The translations under genes were made by a program, and so were the position numbers. Source: UBA4733 sp036734945 (GTDB lineage Bacteria; Chloroflexota; UBA4733). From it: a stretch of 64,000 bases of DNA. The stretch's first letter is position 1; each line of letters starts with the position of its first letter. The notes under the pieces were generated by a model. That model was not told the origin of the DNA. It saw nothing but the letters and a program-made list of their open reading frames with translations, and did no database searches. Positions 39,374-48,629 of this stretch are shown here, one piece after another. The DNA lies in contig DAIMXP010000021.1 in NCBI GenBank assembly GCA_036734945.1, positions 1 to 64,000 of the forward strand. The letters run 5' to 3'.

Positions 39374-39423
39374 CCCGCCCGTGAACGGGCGGGCTACGTT
39401 CACAAAGCCTGCTGAAGCAGGCT
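39374..39423. repeat. Double-hairpin intergenic element
   Basis: Two short perfect hairpins follow gltB: CCCGCCC-GTGAAC-GGGCGGG (39374-39393) and AGCCTGC-TGAA-GCAGGCT (39406-39423). No U-tract follows, so it is more like a REP element than a classical terminator, though it may halt or protect the gltB transcript. Confidence 0.65.
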
Positions 39424-39441
39424 GAGTGCGACGGGCGTTTA

Positions 39442-41439
39442 ATGGCAACGATGAACGGCCCACGCGCTCAGGCAAAAAGGCTGCAGGTCCTGCTCCCTTG
39501 CACCATCGTCTTCCTGGGCGCGCTCCTTCGCTGCGCGCAGTTCAACTGGTCACAGTACCGGCGTGACGATGCGATTGTGCTGGGGATGGCCCAGGCCGCG
39601 CTTGCCACGCACCGGGTACCGTGGGTCGGTATGATCTCGACGCTCGGCATCGACAACGGACCGGCGCAGGTCTGGTTAGTGATGCTCGGCACGCTCGCCG
39701 GGCCGTCACCATTCGCCGCCGAGTGGATCGTCGCGCTCCTCAACATCGTCGGCATTGCCGCCTGTTACGCCTTCGGCCGCTGCGCCTTTGGCCGGCGGGT
39801 GGGGCTGATCGCCGCCTTGCTGCTGGCCGTGTCGTCCTGGAGCGTGCTGTATTCCCGGCGCCTCTGGGGCAACGACATGACTGCGCCGTTTGCGGCGCTC
39901 TGTCTGTGGAGTCTTGCCCGCGTCGTGCAACGGGGTGATCGCGTCCACCAGGTGCTGGTATTCGTCTGGGCCGCACTGCTGGCTCAGGTTTACGTCGTCG
40001 GCATTGCCGAGCTGCCGGCCATCCTTGTCGGTCTGATCGGCGCGGCGCTCTGGCGTCGTTTGCAACTACTACCGGCTGCTCTCGGCGTCGCGGCCTTCCT
40101 GGTCCTTACCGGACCGTATATCGCACAAACAGTCCTGCCGGAACTTGGCAGCATGCACCGCCTGACCGGCGGCCAGCAGGCGGTTACCGACACGACCAGT
40201 CTGCGTTATCTGGCGGAGACCGTCGGCCTCGATGCCTACCAGACGTACCTGCCCCAGCTAGCCCGTTTTTTTGACGTTGGCGCCAATCCGCTTCGGCTGG
40301 TGAGTGCGCTGGCGGCATTGCTGCTGGCAATCGGCGCGCTGCGCGCAACATGCACAATGACTACCCGCCGCGATGGGGGTCAGAAAATTCTCCTGGTGCT
40401 GCTGCTCGTCTGGGTGCTGTCACCAGTGGTTGCGACGATTCGGCACGGCGTGTCGCTCTTTCCACACTACGAGCTGGGCGCCGTGCCCGGCACCTACGTC
40501 CTGATGGCGATTGGCATTGCCTGGCTGGTAGCCCGGCCCTGGACTGTATGGATCGGGGTAGCCGGGCTGGGGATCGTTGTTGCCGGGCAAGTGACGGCAG
40601 CAGTGGTGTTTCTGACGGAAGTGCCCAACTATGTGCGGGGCACGCAGTACGGCGTGCCGCTGGCCGACGTTGAGGCGCTCGGCACGGCGGCACGGACCCT
40701 GGTGGGCCAGCGGCGCAACGCCCAACTCGTTGTCGTTGGGCACGACGACGGCTCCGAAATGGGGCAGGCGCTCCAGACCTGGGTGCCGAATGTCGCGGTG
40801 GTTGACGACCAGGGATCACTCCGTGTGGGTGGCGACGACCAGCACCTGGTGTTCCTCACCACGCGGGATGACTCGCCGTTGGTGGACTTTCTGCGGCAGA
40901 CGGCTCCCGGTCGGGCAATGCGCTTCCCCGGTGACGACACCGTCTTCCGCCTGTTTGCTGTGGACGATGCCCAGTTGCGGGCTGCAGCGGCGACCATGAT
41001 GCCGGCGACGCCACCGCAGACGCTGGGCGGCGATGTTACGTTGCAAGGGACTTCCCTGACCCCGGAAGTGCGCGCGGGCGGATCATTACTCTGGGCAGCG
41101 CGCTGGGGCGTGACGCCTGCGGGCGCCAGGGACAAGCCGGTCGCCAGCATCTTCGTCCACCTTTTGACGCCTGCCGGCGTCAAAGTCGCCGCGCACGATG
41201 AAGCCTTCGACAACCACGCTGTGCTCTGGCAGCCTGGCGACGAGGTGCTCAGCTGGGTCACCGTGCCGATCACTACAACGACACCGGCCGGCACGGATAC
41301 AGCGGTAGGCGGGCTCTACCGCCTCGGGGAGGGAGGCAGCATTGAGCCGCTCAACGGGCCGGCTGGTTCGCAACTCGATGTCGGACGCGTGACCATTCTT
41401 GAAGCGAGCAGCGCGGCAGTGGCGACGGCGCCGCACTGA
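39442..41439 (+). CDS. GT-C-type membrane glycosyltransferase-like protein A
   Basis: A 665-residue protein: about eleven hydrophobic helices in the first 400 residues, then a soluble domain. The N-terminal layout, helix 1 then QYRRDDAIVLG (acidic pair after helix 1), LGIDNGPAQVW and YSRRLWGNDM, is that of GT-C enzymes of the ArnT/GT39 type that use lipid-linked sugars outside the membrane. It overlaps the paralogous next gene by one base (TGATG). Acceptor unknown. The ribosome site is weak. Confidence 0.72.
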   Translation: MATMNGPRAQAKRLQVLLPCTIVFLGALLRCAQFNWSQYRRDDAIVLGMAQAALATHRVPWVGMISTLGIDNGPAQVWLVMLGTLAGPSPFAAEWIVALLNIVGIAACYAFGRCAFGRRVGLIAALLLAVSSWSVLYSRRLWGNDMTAPFAALCLWSLARVVQRGDRVHQVLVFVWAALLAQVYVVGIAELPAILVGLIGAALWRRLQLLPAALGVAAFLVLTGPYIAQTVLPELGSMHRLTGGQQAVTDTTSLRYLAETVGLDAYQTYLPQLARFFDVGANPLRLVSALAALLLAIGALRATCTMTTRRDGGQKILLVLLLVWVLSPVVATIRHGVSLFPHYELGAVPGTYVLMAIGIAWLVARPWTVWIGVAGLGIVVAGQVTAAVVFLTEVPNYVRGTQYGVPLADVEALGTAARTLVGQRRNAQLVVVGHDDGSEMGQALQTWVPNVAVVDDQGSLRVGGDDQHLVFLTTRDDSPLVDFLRQTAPGRAMRFPGDDTVFRLFAVDDAQLRAAAATMMPATPPQTLGGDVTLQGTSLTPEVRAGGSLLWAARWGVTPAGARDKPVASIFVHLLTPAGVKVAAHDEAFDNHAVLWQPGDEVLSWVTVPITTTTPAGTDTAVGGLYRLGEGGSIEPLNGPAGSQLDVGRVTILEASSAAVATAPH

Positions 41440-44069
41440 TGGATGCCCCTGCTGTCGATCAACCGTCGCCTAGCCCACAAAGGTCTTCGGCACAGACTGG
41501 CATGCCAGTCTGGCCGACCTCGGAACGCGCAGGGATTTACCTGGTTGTACTCGTGGCCACCTTTCTCCGCTTCTACCAGTTGCAGTTTGGCCAGTGGCGC
41601 AACGATGAGGAGATCATCTGGTTGCAAGCGTTACGGGCCATTGCCACCCGTCAGTTTCCCTGGGTTGGCATTCCCAGCGACCTGGGCATCGCCAACGGGC
41701 CCGGGCAGATGCTGCCGGTCCTGCCGGCGGCGCTGCTCGGCGCGCCGTACATCGCCTATGTACTGGTCGCCTCGCTCAACGTGCTGGCTGTTGCTGCGCT
41801 GTACCGGCTCGGCCGGCTCTGGGGTGGGGCCAACCTTGGCCTGGCAGCGGCGGCCGTGTGCGCCACCTCGCCCTGGGCGGTGATCCACTCCCGCCGGCTG
41901 TGGGGAAACGACATGCTGGCCCCGTTCGCCGTGCTCTTCGTGACAGCGCTGTGGCTCTTTGTAGCCCGTCGGCGCCGCTGGCGAATCGTGGAAGCGGCCG
42001 CCTGGCTGGCGTTCGTACTGCAGATGTACGTCGCGGCGATCGTGCAACTGGCGACCCTGGCGGTGGGGTTGGCTGTTGCGGCGGTGCACTACCGGCGCCG
42101 GCTGCATGCCATCGCGCTGCCCGTGCTCATCGCCCTTGTTGCCTTTGCGGCGCTCACCGTCGGCTACGGTGTCAGCGCCTTCCTGGCACACATGACGGAC
42201 CTGACGCGTGCCGTGCGCGACACGCGGAGTGCGACGCCGCAGCCGGTCGGCTTGCCCAACTGGGGCGGCATCAGCTTCCTGATCCAGAGCGTGCGCAGTG
42301 ACGGGTACCAGTTCTATGCGACTCACTCCGCCCGCTGGCCGTCAGGGACCATGGGACTGGTGGACGCCGGGGACTGGTTGACCGGGTTCCTCTTTGCCTG
42401 CGGCCTCGCCTTCCTCGTCTGGCGACTGTTGTCGGCGGTTATCGGGCGCGGACCGGGCTACCAGGAACGCCTCACCGCTTCGGCCTTGCTCGTCACCTGG
42501 CTCCTGGCAATCCCCACGGCGTTGCTGATCCACAATGCGCCGGTATGCGCCTGCTTCTTGCTGCCTTCCTATCCGGCCCAGTACCTCGTGGTGGCGCTGG
42601 GCGCGGTGGCCGTCGGTGGCGTGCTGACCCGACTCGTGACCATCGTGACGGTACACGTGCCTAATCGCCGGTTGTCGGGTAGTCCGACGCCAGGGCCATT
42701 CGGCCCGGCCGCGGCAACCGTTCATCCCTTGGCCGTACCGTTGGCGCCGGCAGGCCGGTTCCTCGCGTGGCTCCTCCTTGGCAGCGTGCTGTTGCTCCAG
42801 ATGGGCGCGGCCGGGCCCTTCTTCGGCGGGATCAAGCAGTACTGGCCGTCCGATCAGTATGGCCTGCCCTACGATTGGCACGGCCGCATCGTCGTTAGCG
42901 TCGCCGCGGTGTGGCGGCCCGGTATGTCGATCGTCATCTCGGGTCACGGGGAACTGGACGGCGTGCTGCGCGACGAGGTCAACACGCGCCTACCTGCCGG
43001 CCACGCACGTCTCGTGGACGACCAACGCTGGCTGGCGCTCCCTGCGGCAGCCCAGCCGCCCATGGTCGTCCTCCTCACGCCGGGGAACTCGGTTGCCCAT
43101 GACGCCCTCCGTGCGCTCGTCAAAGCACACCCGGAATCGCTCCGAGCAACCCTGACCATCCCGGGAGCAGGGGAACAGTTTCGCGTGCTGGAGGTTGCAC
43201 CGGCAGATGCAGTCACGTTGGAAGAGCTGCTGGCGCCGGCGAGCAATCGGCACAATGTCGGTGTGCAGTTCGCCTCCGCTGTTCGTTTGGACCGCTACGC
43301 GCTGGCGGTTCGTCTGCTGCCCGGGCAGTTGGTTCCTGTCGCCCTGCAATGGACGATTTTGCAAACCCAGCCTTACATTCCAGCCTATAGCTTTTACGTG
43401 CATCTGGCTGACGCCAATGGCACGACGGCCGGGTTCGATGCGCCGTTCTTCCCGCCCAACCTCTGGCAGCAAGGGGAACAGGTATGGACCTTCGGGACCC
43501 TCAGCGACCCGGGCCAGAGCGGGGGCGTCCGCGACGCCCTGATCGGCCTCTACCAGCTCAAAGGCGCCGATGCTCGTGACGGCGTCATCCCGATCCCAAC
43601 CACGATCAACGGAGGCAAGCCGATCACCGAACTCCGGCAAGGGCCGTTCGTGGTCCACACGGCTCACGTCACAACATCGGCGGTTGTTGCCCTGAAAACG
43701 AATTTTGCGCCGGGTCTCGCGCTCGTCAGCGCCACTGTGCCATCGTCGGTGAACGCTGGATCAGCACTCGCCGTGACGCTGCAGTGGCAGGCAACCGAGT
43801 CGGAGCCACCGCGCTACACGGTCTTTCTCCACTTGCTGGATCAGAGCGGCGTGGTGCGCGCCCAGCAGGACGTTGAACCGGACGGCGGTCGTTTCCCCTC
43901 GTCATCTTGGTTGCTGCACGAACTCGTGACCGATGCCCACTCGCTCGCCCTACCGCCAACCCTGGCGCCCGGCGACGACACCCTCGTGATTGGCGTCTAC
44001 CCGACCGGACAACCGGACAAGCCGTACACGCTGACGTGGCCGCAAGGCATCAGGGTCGTGGCAAGGTAG
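41439..44069 (+). CDS. GT-C-type membrane glycosyltransferase-like protein B
   Basis: An 876-residue paralogue of protein A, with the same landmarks at the N-terminus: QWRNDEEIIWLQA, LGIANGPGQML and HSRRLWGNDM. After the membrane domain (to about residue 460) it has a longer exported part with two related domains (residues about 610-720 and 765-870), each with beta-sandwich-like stretches such as ALQWTILQTQPYIPAYSFYVHL and TLQWQATESEPPRYTVFLHL. The first 25 residues are low in conservation. Probably acts together with protein A in cell-surface glycan assembly. Confidence 0.72.
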   Translation: MDAPAVDQPSPSPQRSSAQTGMPVWPTSERAGIYLVVLVATFLRFYQLQFGQWRNDEEIIWLQALRAIATRQFPWVGIPSDLGIANGPGQMLPVLPAALLGAPYIAYVLVASLNVLAVAALYRLGRLWGGANLGLAAAAVCATSPWAVIHSRRLWGNDMLAPFAVLFVTALWLFVARRRRWRIVEAAAWLAFVLQMYVAAIVQLATLAVGLAVAAVHYRRRLHAIALPVLIALVAFAALTVGYGVSAFLAHMTDLTRAVRDTRSATPQPVGLPNWGGISFLIQSVRSDGYQFYATHSARWPSGTMGLVDAGDWLTGFLFACGLAFLVWRLLSAVIGRGPGYQERLTASALLVTWLLAIPTALLIHNAPVCACFLLPSYPAQYLVVALGAVAVGGVLTRLVTIVTVHVPNRRLSGSPTPGPFGPAAATVHPLAVPLAPAGRFLAWLLLGSVLLLQMGAAGPFFGGIKQYWPSDQYGLPYDWHGRIVVSVAAVWRPGMSIVISGHGELDGVLRDEVNTRLPAGHARLVDDQRWLALPAAAQPPMVVLLTPGNSVAHDALRALVKAHPESLRATLTIPGAGEQFRVLEVAPADAVTLEELLAPASNRHNVGVQFASAVRLDRYALAVRLLPGQLVPVALQWTILQTQPYIPAYSFYVHLADANGTTAGFDAPFFPPNLWQQGEQVWTFGTLSDPGQSGGVRDALIGLYQLKGADARDGVIPIPTTINGGKPITELRQGPFVVHTAHVTTSAVVALKTNFAPGLALVSATVPSSVNAGSALAVTLQWQATESEPPRYTVFLHLLDQSGVVRAQQDVEPDGGRFPSSSWLLHELVTDAHSLALPPTLAPGDDTLVIGVYPTGQPDKPYTLTWPQGIRVVAR

Positions 44070-44082
44070 CGAGGAGGTCCGT

Positions 44083-44192
44083 AGGGCCGCGATTGCGATC
44101 GGCGGCCAAGGACGGGGGACACTGCGGTGTTATGAGGGTCGTGCGACCGCAGTCGCCCCCGTCGCTTGGCCGCCGATCGCAATCGCGGCCCT
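44083..44192. repeat. Long perfect inverted repeat with nested hairpins
   Basis: Arms at 44083-44110 and 44165-44192 are perfect reverse complements over 28 bases (core GCGATTGCGATCGGCGGCC), and pairing continues inward with a one-base bulge. Inside are ACTGCGGT/ACCGCAGT and GGTCG/CGACC. It sits between two convergent genes and can fold as one long structured hairpin on either strand. It looks like a MITE/REP unit or bidirectional terminator. Confidence 0.75.
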
Positions 44193-44286
44193 GCTGCGTG
44201 CTGTGCTTTGGGTACCCCGTTGTGGGCACGCGCCTGCTGTGCTAGCGAAGGTCCATCGCCACCGTTGTGCTTACCGGTCCGGCGAT

Positions 44287-45288
44287 CTACCCCAGCGAAA
44301 ACACCTGCTCCAACCTTCCCGCCTCCTCCGCTCGCCGGATCTCCCGGGAGCAGCGACGCCCCATACTCATCGGTTCGTCAAAAAAGAGGGAGGAATAGGG
44401 CGAGCCGTTAATGAACAGGTTCGTGCCGCCTACAATCGAGGTGGAGAGTTCCAGGGCGTAGAACTGCTGGCTGGGGGTAATGATGGCTTCCAGCGAGAAC
44501 GGACCGAAGAGGCCGCGCGGCGGAAAGAGGTCGCGGGAGACGGCAACCAGCGCCTCGCCCATGCGGTAGACCTCACTCAGCAGCGACTCTCGTATCGCCA
44601 CCGGCAGGTTGCCGACGCGGACAAAGGACGGTTCGATCTGCAAGCCGGCCTGATTCTCGGTGGGGATACGCCCGAGCGAGTCGACGTTCGTCTCGTAGCG
44701 GCGGTCGGCGGCCAGGAACTCGATCTGGCCGCTGAGGGGCGAGGCGAAGTAGTGCAGCATGATCGGTACGCCGATGATGTATTCCTGAATCACATACTGC
44801 TGGGCGCGAAAGTCGCGCAGTCGCCGCTCAAACTCCCGTTGGTTGCGGGCAAAGAAGTTGTCGCCACGCATGTGTCCCCCCGCCTTCACGACGACGGGTG
44901 AGTCGATTTCGTCAATGTGCTGAAAGACGCGGGGCAGGTTCAGACGGGCACGCGCCATCCACTGGCGCTGCCGGCTTTCTTCCCAGGCGGCCGCCTCCCG
45001 GCTGCCGAAATACGGTAAGGACAGGGCAGCAATCCCGGCCGAGCCGAGGCGGCTTAGAAACGAGCTGTGCGGCACGATGCAATGCGTGTTCGGCTCCAGC
45101 CTTGCACAGATGATAGGCAACTCAGCATAGTCCCCTACGACTTCCAGCCGGTCGATGAAGGCGTAGCGCCGGTACATGTCGGCGTGGCGGGCCAGGCAGA
45201 CGCAGACGGTCGCCATCCCTTCATCGTGCGCCCCTTTCAGGATCTGCAACGCCGAGTTGATGCCCAGCGTTACGACGGTTCGTGCCAT
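44287..45288 (-). CDS. PurP-family ATP-grasp ligase, divergent copy
   Basis: A 333-residue member of the family of FAICAR synthetases, PurP (formate:AICAR ligase, ATP-dependent). Shared signatures with its neighbour are SALQIL at the start, SPVVVKAGGHMRGDNFFA, YVIQEYIIGVPIMLHYF and RRYETNVDSLGRIP. The N-terminal LGSHSALQI of canonical PurP reads LGINSALQI here, changing a Ser-His pair at the substrate site. An AGGGGGG stretch precedes the ATG. It may have changed substrate or partner; activity is uncertain. Confidence 0.78.
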   Translation of the reverse strand: MARTVVTLGINSALQILKGAHDEGMATVCVCLARHADMYRRYAFIDRLEVVGDYAELPIICARLEPNTHCIVPHSSFLSRLGSAGIAALSLPYFGSREAAAWEESRQRQWMARARLNLPRVFQHIDEIDSPVVVKAGGHMRGDNFFARNQREFERRLRDFRAQQYVIQEYIIGVPIMLHYFASPLSGQIEFLAADRRYETNVDSLGRIPTENQAGLQIEPSFVRVGNLPVAIRESLLSEVYRMGEALVAVSRDLFPPRGLFGPFSLEAIITPSQQFYALELSTSIVGGTNLFINGSPYSSLFFDEPMSMGRRCSREIRRAEEAGRLEQVFSLG

Positions 45289-45320
45289 CGGTGTTTCCCC
45301 CCTTTGCCTCGCAGTATCTG

Positions 45321-46370
45321 CTACTCGACCAACTCCGCCAGGCGACCGGCCTCGATGGCACGACGCAACTCGCGGGCAATCCGTCTCCCTGTCGACATCG
45401 GCTCGCCAAAGTACAGGTCGGCGTAGGGCGACGAGGGCAAAGCCACGTTGGTGCCGGCGACGATGCGCGCAGAGATCTCAAAGACGGAAAACTGCTCGTC
45501 CGGCGTGATGATCCCCTCCAGGCAGAAGGCGCCGAAGAGGCCGCGAGGCGGGCAGATCAGACGCGAGATGGCGACCACGGATTCACCCAGGTGATAGACG
45601 TTCTGCAACATCGACTCGCGCACGACCAACGGCATGTTCCCGACGACAACAAAGCTCGGATCGATCGGCAGGCCAACCTGGTTCTCGGAGGGCACGCGGC
45701 CCAGGGAGTCGACGTTGGTCTCGTAGCGGATATCGGCCCCCAGGAACTCCAGGCGCTCCTGCAGTAGCGAGTAGAAATAGTGAAGGTAGACGGGCGCGCC
45801 GATCAAGGCTTCCTGGACGGTGTAGCTGCCGTCCGCCATGCCGGCGGTGCGCGCGGTGAAGTCCGCGGCGTCCCGCGCGAAGAAGTAGCCGCTGCCGCCG
45901 CGCGCTCCGTGTAGCTTTACGATGACGGGACAGTCGATCTCCTGCGCGCTGCGAATCTCCCGCGGCATGCGCAGTCCCGCTCGCTCCAGCCAGCGGCGTT
46001 GGGCGTCGCGATCCGTCTCCCAGTCCAGCACCTGCTTATTCCCAAAGTAAGGCGTCCGTAATTGCTTGTTACGTTCGACTCCCAGATGGGCGACAAAACT
46101 GCCGTGCGGTACCAGGATAGCGTTGGCAGCCCTCAGCGCATCCTGGCGCTCCACGAGCGACTGGTAGCTGGGGAGCACCAGGACATCGTCGACGAAGGGA
46201 TAGCGATGGTACAGGGACGCCGCATGCTCGGTGCAGATCGCCAGGGTCCTGAAGCCTTCCGCACGCGCGCCGCGCAGTATCTGCAAGGCGGAGTGGCTAC
46301 CCAGCGTGGCGATGGTGTAGGCGCCGACTGCGTCACTGCTGGGAGTAGCGGTCACGCCGGACGCCGCCAT
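45321..46370 (-). CDS. purP: Formate-dependent FAICAR synthetase (archaeal-type PurP)
   Basis: A PurP protein of about 349 residues with the canonical IATLGSHSALQIL, CPVIVKLHGARGGSGYFFA, GAPVYLHYFYS, RYETNVDSLGRVP and FEISARIVAGTN. PurP uses formate and ATP to formylate AICAR in purine synthesis, the route known from archaea that lack PurH transformylase. The start is uncertain: ATG 46370 is just ahead of the conserved part; ATG 46418 adds 16 poorly conserved residues. It is the first of two leftward purP genes, 32 bases apart. Confidence 0.86.
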   Translation of the reverse strand: MAASGVTATPSSDAVGAYTIATLGSHSALQILRGARAEGFRTLAICTEHAASLYHRYPFVDDVLVLPSYQSLVERQDALRAANAILVPHGSFVAHLGVERNKQLRTPYFGNKQVLDWETDRDAQRRWLERAGLRMPREIRSAQEIDCPVIVKLHGARGGSGYFFARDAADFTARTAGMADGSYTVQEALIGAPVYLHYFYSLLQERLEFLGADIRYETNVDSLGRVPSENQVGLPIDPSFVVVGNMPLVVRESMLQNVYHLGESVVAISRLICPPRGLFGAFCLEGIITPDEQFSVFEISARIVAGTNVALPSSPYADLYFGEPMSTGRRIARELRRAIEAGRLAELVE

Positions 46371-46438
46371 CCGTGAACCCGGCGACCGTGCATCCGTTGT
46401 CTCCTTCCTTGCCGCCATGGTACGCTATGACCCGCTCC

Positions 46439-46522
46439 GCCGTGGTGTTGGAATAGGCAGACAAGCATGGTTGAGGGCCATGTGCTCGCAAGGGCGTGAG
46501 GGTTCAAGTCCCTCCCACGGCA
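46439..46522 (+). tRNA. tRNA-Leu (anticodon GAG)
   Basis: 84 bases that fold as a class II tRNA: acceptor GCCGTGG/CCACGGC, anticodon stem CATGG/CCATG around loop TTGAGGG giving anticodon GAG, a long variable arm, and T-arm GAGGG-TTCAAGT-CCCTC. Discriminator A; CCA is not encoded. Reads CUC/CUU leucine codons. Confidence 0.96.
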
Positions 46523-46551
46523 CCCCCACTGGTTCGCCTGATTGTTGTCCA

Positions 46552-47523
46552 TCAGGCGGTCCCCTCCAAGACAGTCTGCGCGAGGGCGGCGGCTACTGCC
46601 GTGGCGCCCCGTAACAGGATTCCGGTCAATACAAGCCAGGTAACGGGCCGTGGCGCGCGCGCCGCATAGTGGCGACGATAGAACACCACCATCGCCCGGT
46701 AGAACTCGTAGGTGGTGCGCAGGCGTCGGCGCCTGCTGCTGGAGCCTTTGACGTGCAGTGCTGCCACCGATGCCACGTACCAGCCCTGCCATCCGGCCCG
46801 GCGCAAGCGATAGGCCCAGTCCAGGTCCTCACCATACATGAAGTAGGTTTCGTCGAGCAGGCCCACCTGTGCCGCGGCGGCGCGGCGGACCAGCATGCAG
46901 GCGCCGACCACGGCGTCGACGGGTACAGTTCGATCAACGGGCAAATAGGTCAGGTTATAGCGACCGAAGGTTTGACTTCCCGGAAAGAGGGCGGACAGCC
47001 CGGAGAGACGATAGAGCGAGACCATCGGCGTCGGAAAGGCGCGCCGGCAGGCGCGGTCGAGGCGGCCATCCGGCAGAACAAGGCGCGGGCCGGCGTAGCC
47101 TGCCCTAGGGTGGGCATCCATCCAGGCAACGAGGTCGCCCAGCGCCGCCGCCGGCAAGGTGACGTCGTCGTTGAGCAACAGGAGGTACCGGCCGGTGGCG
47201 CTACGCAGACCCAGGTTGTTGGAAGCGGCGTAGCCCCGGTCGGAGCGATCCACGATGAATGCAACCCAGGGGAACGCGGCGGCCACCTGATCCTCCAATT
47301 GCGCCGACAGCCCGTGATCAACCAGGATTACCTGACAGCGCAGTACCCCTTGACCGCGTTCCAGCGCCTCCAGACAGGTGCGCAGCACTGCCCAGAGCAG
47401 GTTGTGGTGGACGATGATGATCGACACGTCCAGTTGCTGCTCGTCCGGGACAACCGGCAGCCAGCCTCGTTGAACGATGGCTGGAGGCTGGGTGGGCAGC
47501 GGTAGCGCCGGCCAGCGCGTCAT
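46552..47523 (-). CDS. GT2-family glycosyltransferase
   Basis: A 323-residue GT-A-fold glycosyltransferase of the rhamnosyltransferase-like type: VSIIIVHHN start, DRGYAASNNLGLR, the metal-binding LLNDDVTLP and a C-terminal EDLDWAYRLRRAGW acceptor/base motif, followed by a hydrophobic helix close to the end. Last gene of the leftward glycan cluster, overlapping the previous GT2 gene by ATGA. Confidence 0.87.
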   Translation of the reverse strand: MTRWPALPLPTQPPAIVQRGWLPVVPDEQQLDVSIIIVHHNLLWAVLRTCLEALERGQGVLRCQVILVDHGLSAQLEDQVAAAFPWVAFIVDRSDRGYAASNNLGLRSATGRYLLLLNDDVTLPAAALGDLVAWMDAHPRAGYAGPRLVLPDGRLDRACRRAFPTPMVSLYRLSGLSALFPGSQTFGRYNLTYLPVDRTVPVDAVVGACMLVRRAAAAQVGLLDETYFMYGEDLDWAYRLRRAGWQGWYVASVAALHVKGSSSRRRRLRTTYEFYRAMVVFYRRHYAARAPRPVTWLVLTGILLRGATAVAAALAQTVLEGTA

Positions 47524-48629
47524 GGTGCCGAGCCTTGGAGTGGCTGTGCTTCGCTCGCCTGCGGCGATGGCACCGACAAGGGATGGTGCGGCGCGGTGGG
47601 GTCCAGCGGGACACTACCGCGCGCACGAATACGCCAGAGGCGGCCGGCCGGGTAGCCGGTCATCTTCGCCACGTCACCGGTGAAGCGCAGCGCTGGCAGC
47701 CAGGCCAGGGCCTGGAGGCGGCCCCGCCAGGCGGCCGGTCGAATTGAGGAATCCTCGGGATGTACCAGGCGCCGATAGGGCGCCCGCAAATAGGCAGCCG
47801 CCCCAAGGGCAACGAGGGTACACGCCGCCAGACCTGGCGGGCGACGCCCAAACCGGATTATGGTCAGCAGTAAGAGCGCGAGGAGGCTGTAACTGGCGTA
47901 ACGAATGGCGTGGCGCCCTGGCCAGAGCAAGGCTTTGCCGTCGCCACGGGCGTAGCGATAGTATTGGCCGAAGAAGGCGCCGAGGTTGCGGCGGGGACGA
48001 AAGTGAGCACGGGCCTGCGGCGCCCAGACGAAGCGCGCGCCGGCACGGCGCAGCGCCAGATCAAACACCAGGTCTTCGCTGTAATCGAGCCACGCCGGGT
48101 AGCCACCCGCTGCCTCCCAGGCCTGTCGGGAGAACAACACGGAGCGGCTGGAGGGCAAGAATCGGTCCGGCTGCACCTCCCTCGCCTGCGGCAAGGTCGT
48201 GGCCCCCAGGGCCAACTCAAACAGCGTGGCGGGAGCCATCTGAAAGAAGCCGGAGACCACGTCGGGCGGCGCATGGGGCGTCGCCTGCACTGGGGCAACC
48301 AGGGCCTCCAGCCAGCCGGGGTCTAACTGGACACCGCCATCGGTCACGGCGATCCACGGGGTTGTGGTCGCCGCGATGGCGACGTTGCGCCCTTCAGAGC
48401 GGCCGCAGCTGGGACGGGAGAGCACCGTCAGATACGGGACCTGTGTCACCCAGCGCTGCAAGGCCGCCATGGTGCCGTCGTGGGAACCGGCGTCGACGAT
48501 GATAATCTCCTCGGGCAGGCGTCGCCCGGCCAGCAACGAACGCAGCAACTCGTCGATCGTCGCCGCCTCGTTGCGTACGGTAGCCACCACGGCGACCCTC
48601 GGTTCAGTCGCCACGATGGGGCGCCGCAT
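47520..48629 (-). CDS. GT2-family glycosyltransferase with C-terminal membrane region
   Basis: A 369-residue protein. GT2 motifs are VAVVATVRNEAATIDELLRSLL, IIIVDAGSHDGT, and AVTDGGVQLD, then YSEDLVFDLALRRAGARFVW. Two hydrophobic helices near residues 235-275 (YASYSLLALLLLTIIRFG) likely hold it at the membrane. ATG 48629 overlaps the end of the preceding GT4 gene by 26 bases. The first 34 possible upstream codons are ignored because they lie in that gene. Confidence 0.83.
   Translation of the reverse strand: MRRPIVATEPRVAVVATVRNEAATIDELLRSLLAGRRLPEEIIIVDAGSHDGTMAALQRWVTQVPYLTVLSRPSCGRSEGRNVAIAATTTPWIAVTDGGVQLDPGWLEALVAPVQATPHAPPDVVSGFFQMAPATLFELALGATTLPQAREVQPDRFLPSSRSVLFSRQAWEAAGGYPAWLDYSEDLVFDLALRRAGARFVWAPQARAHFRPRRNLGAFFGQYYRYARGDGKALLWPGRHAIRYASYSLLALLLLTIIRFGRRPPGLAACTLVALGAAAYLRAPYRRLVHPEDSSIRPAAWRGRLQALAWLPALRFTGDVAKMTGYPAGRLWRIRARGSVPLDPTAPHHPLSVPSPQASEAQPLQGSAP

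Noticed and set aside
46439..46522. tRNA-Leu as the attachment site of an island
   Set aside because: No direct repeat of the tRNA 3' end and no integrase found on either side within the window.
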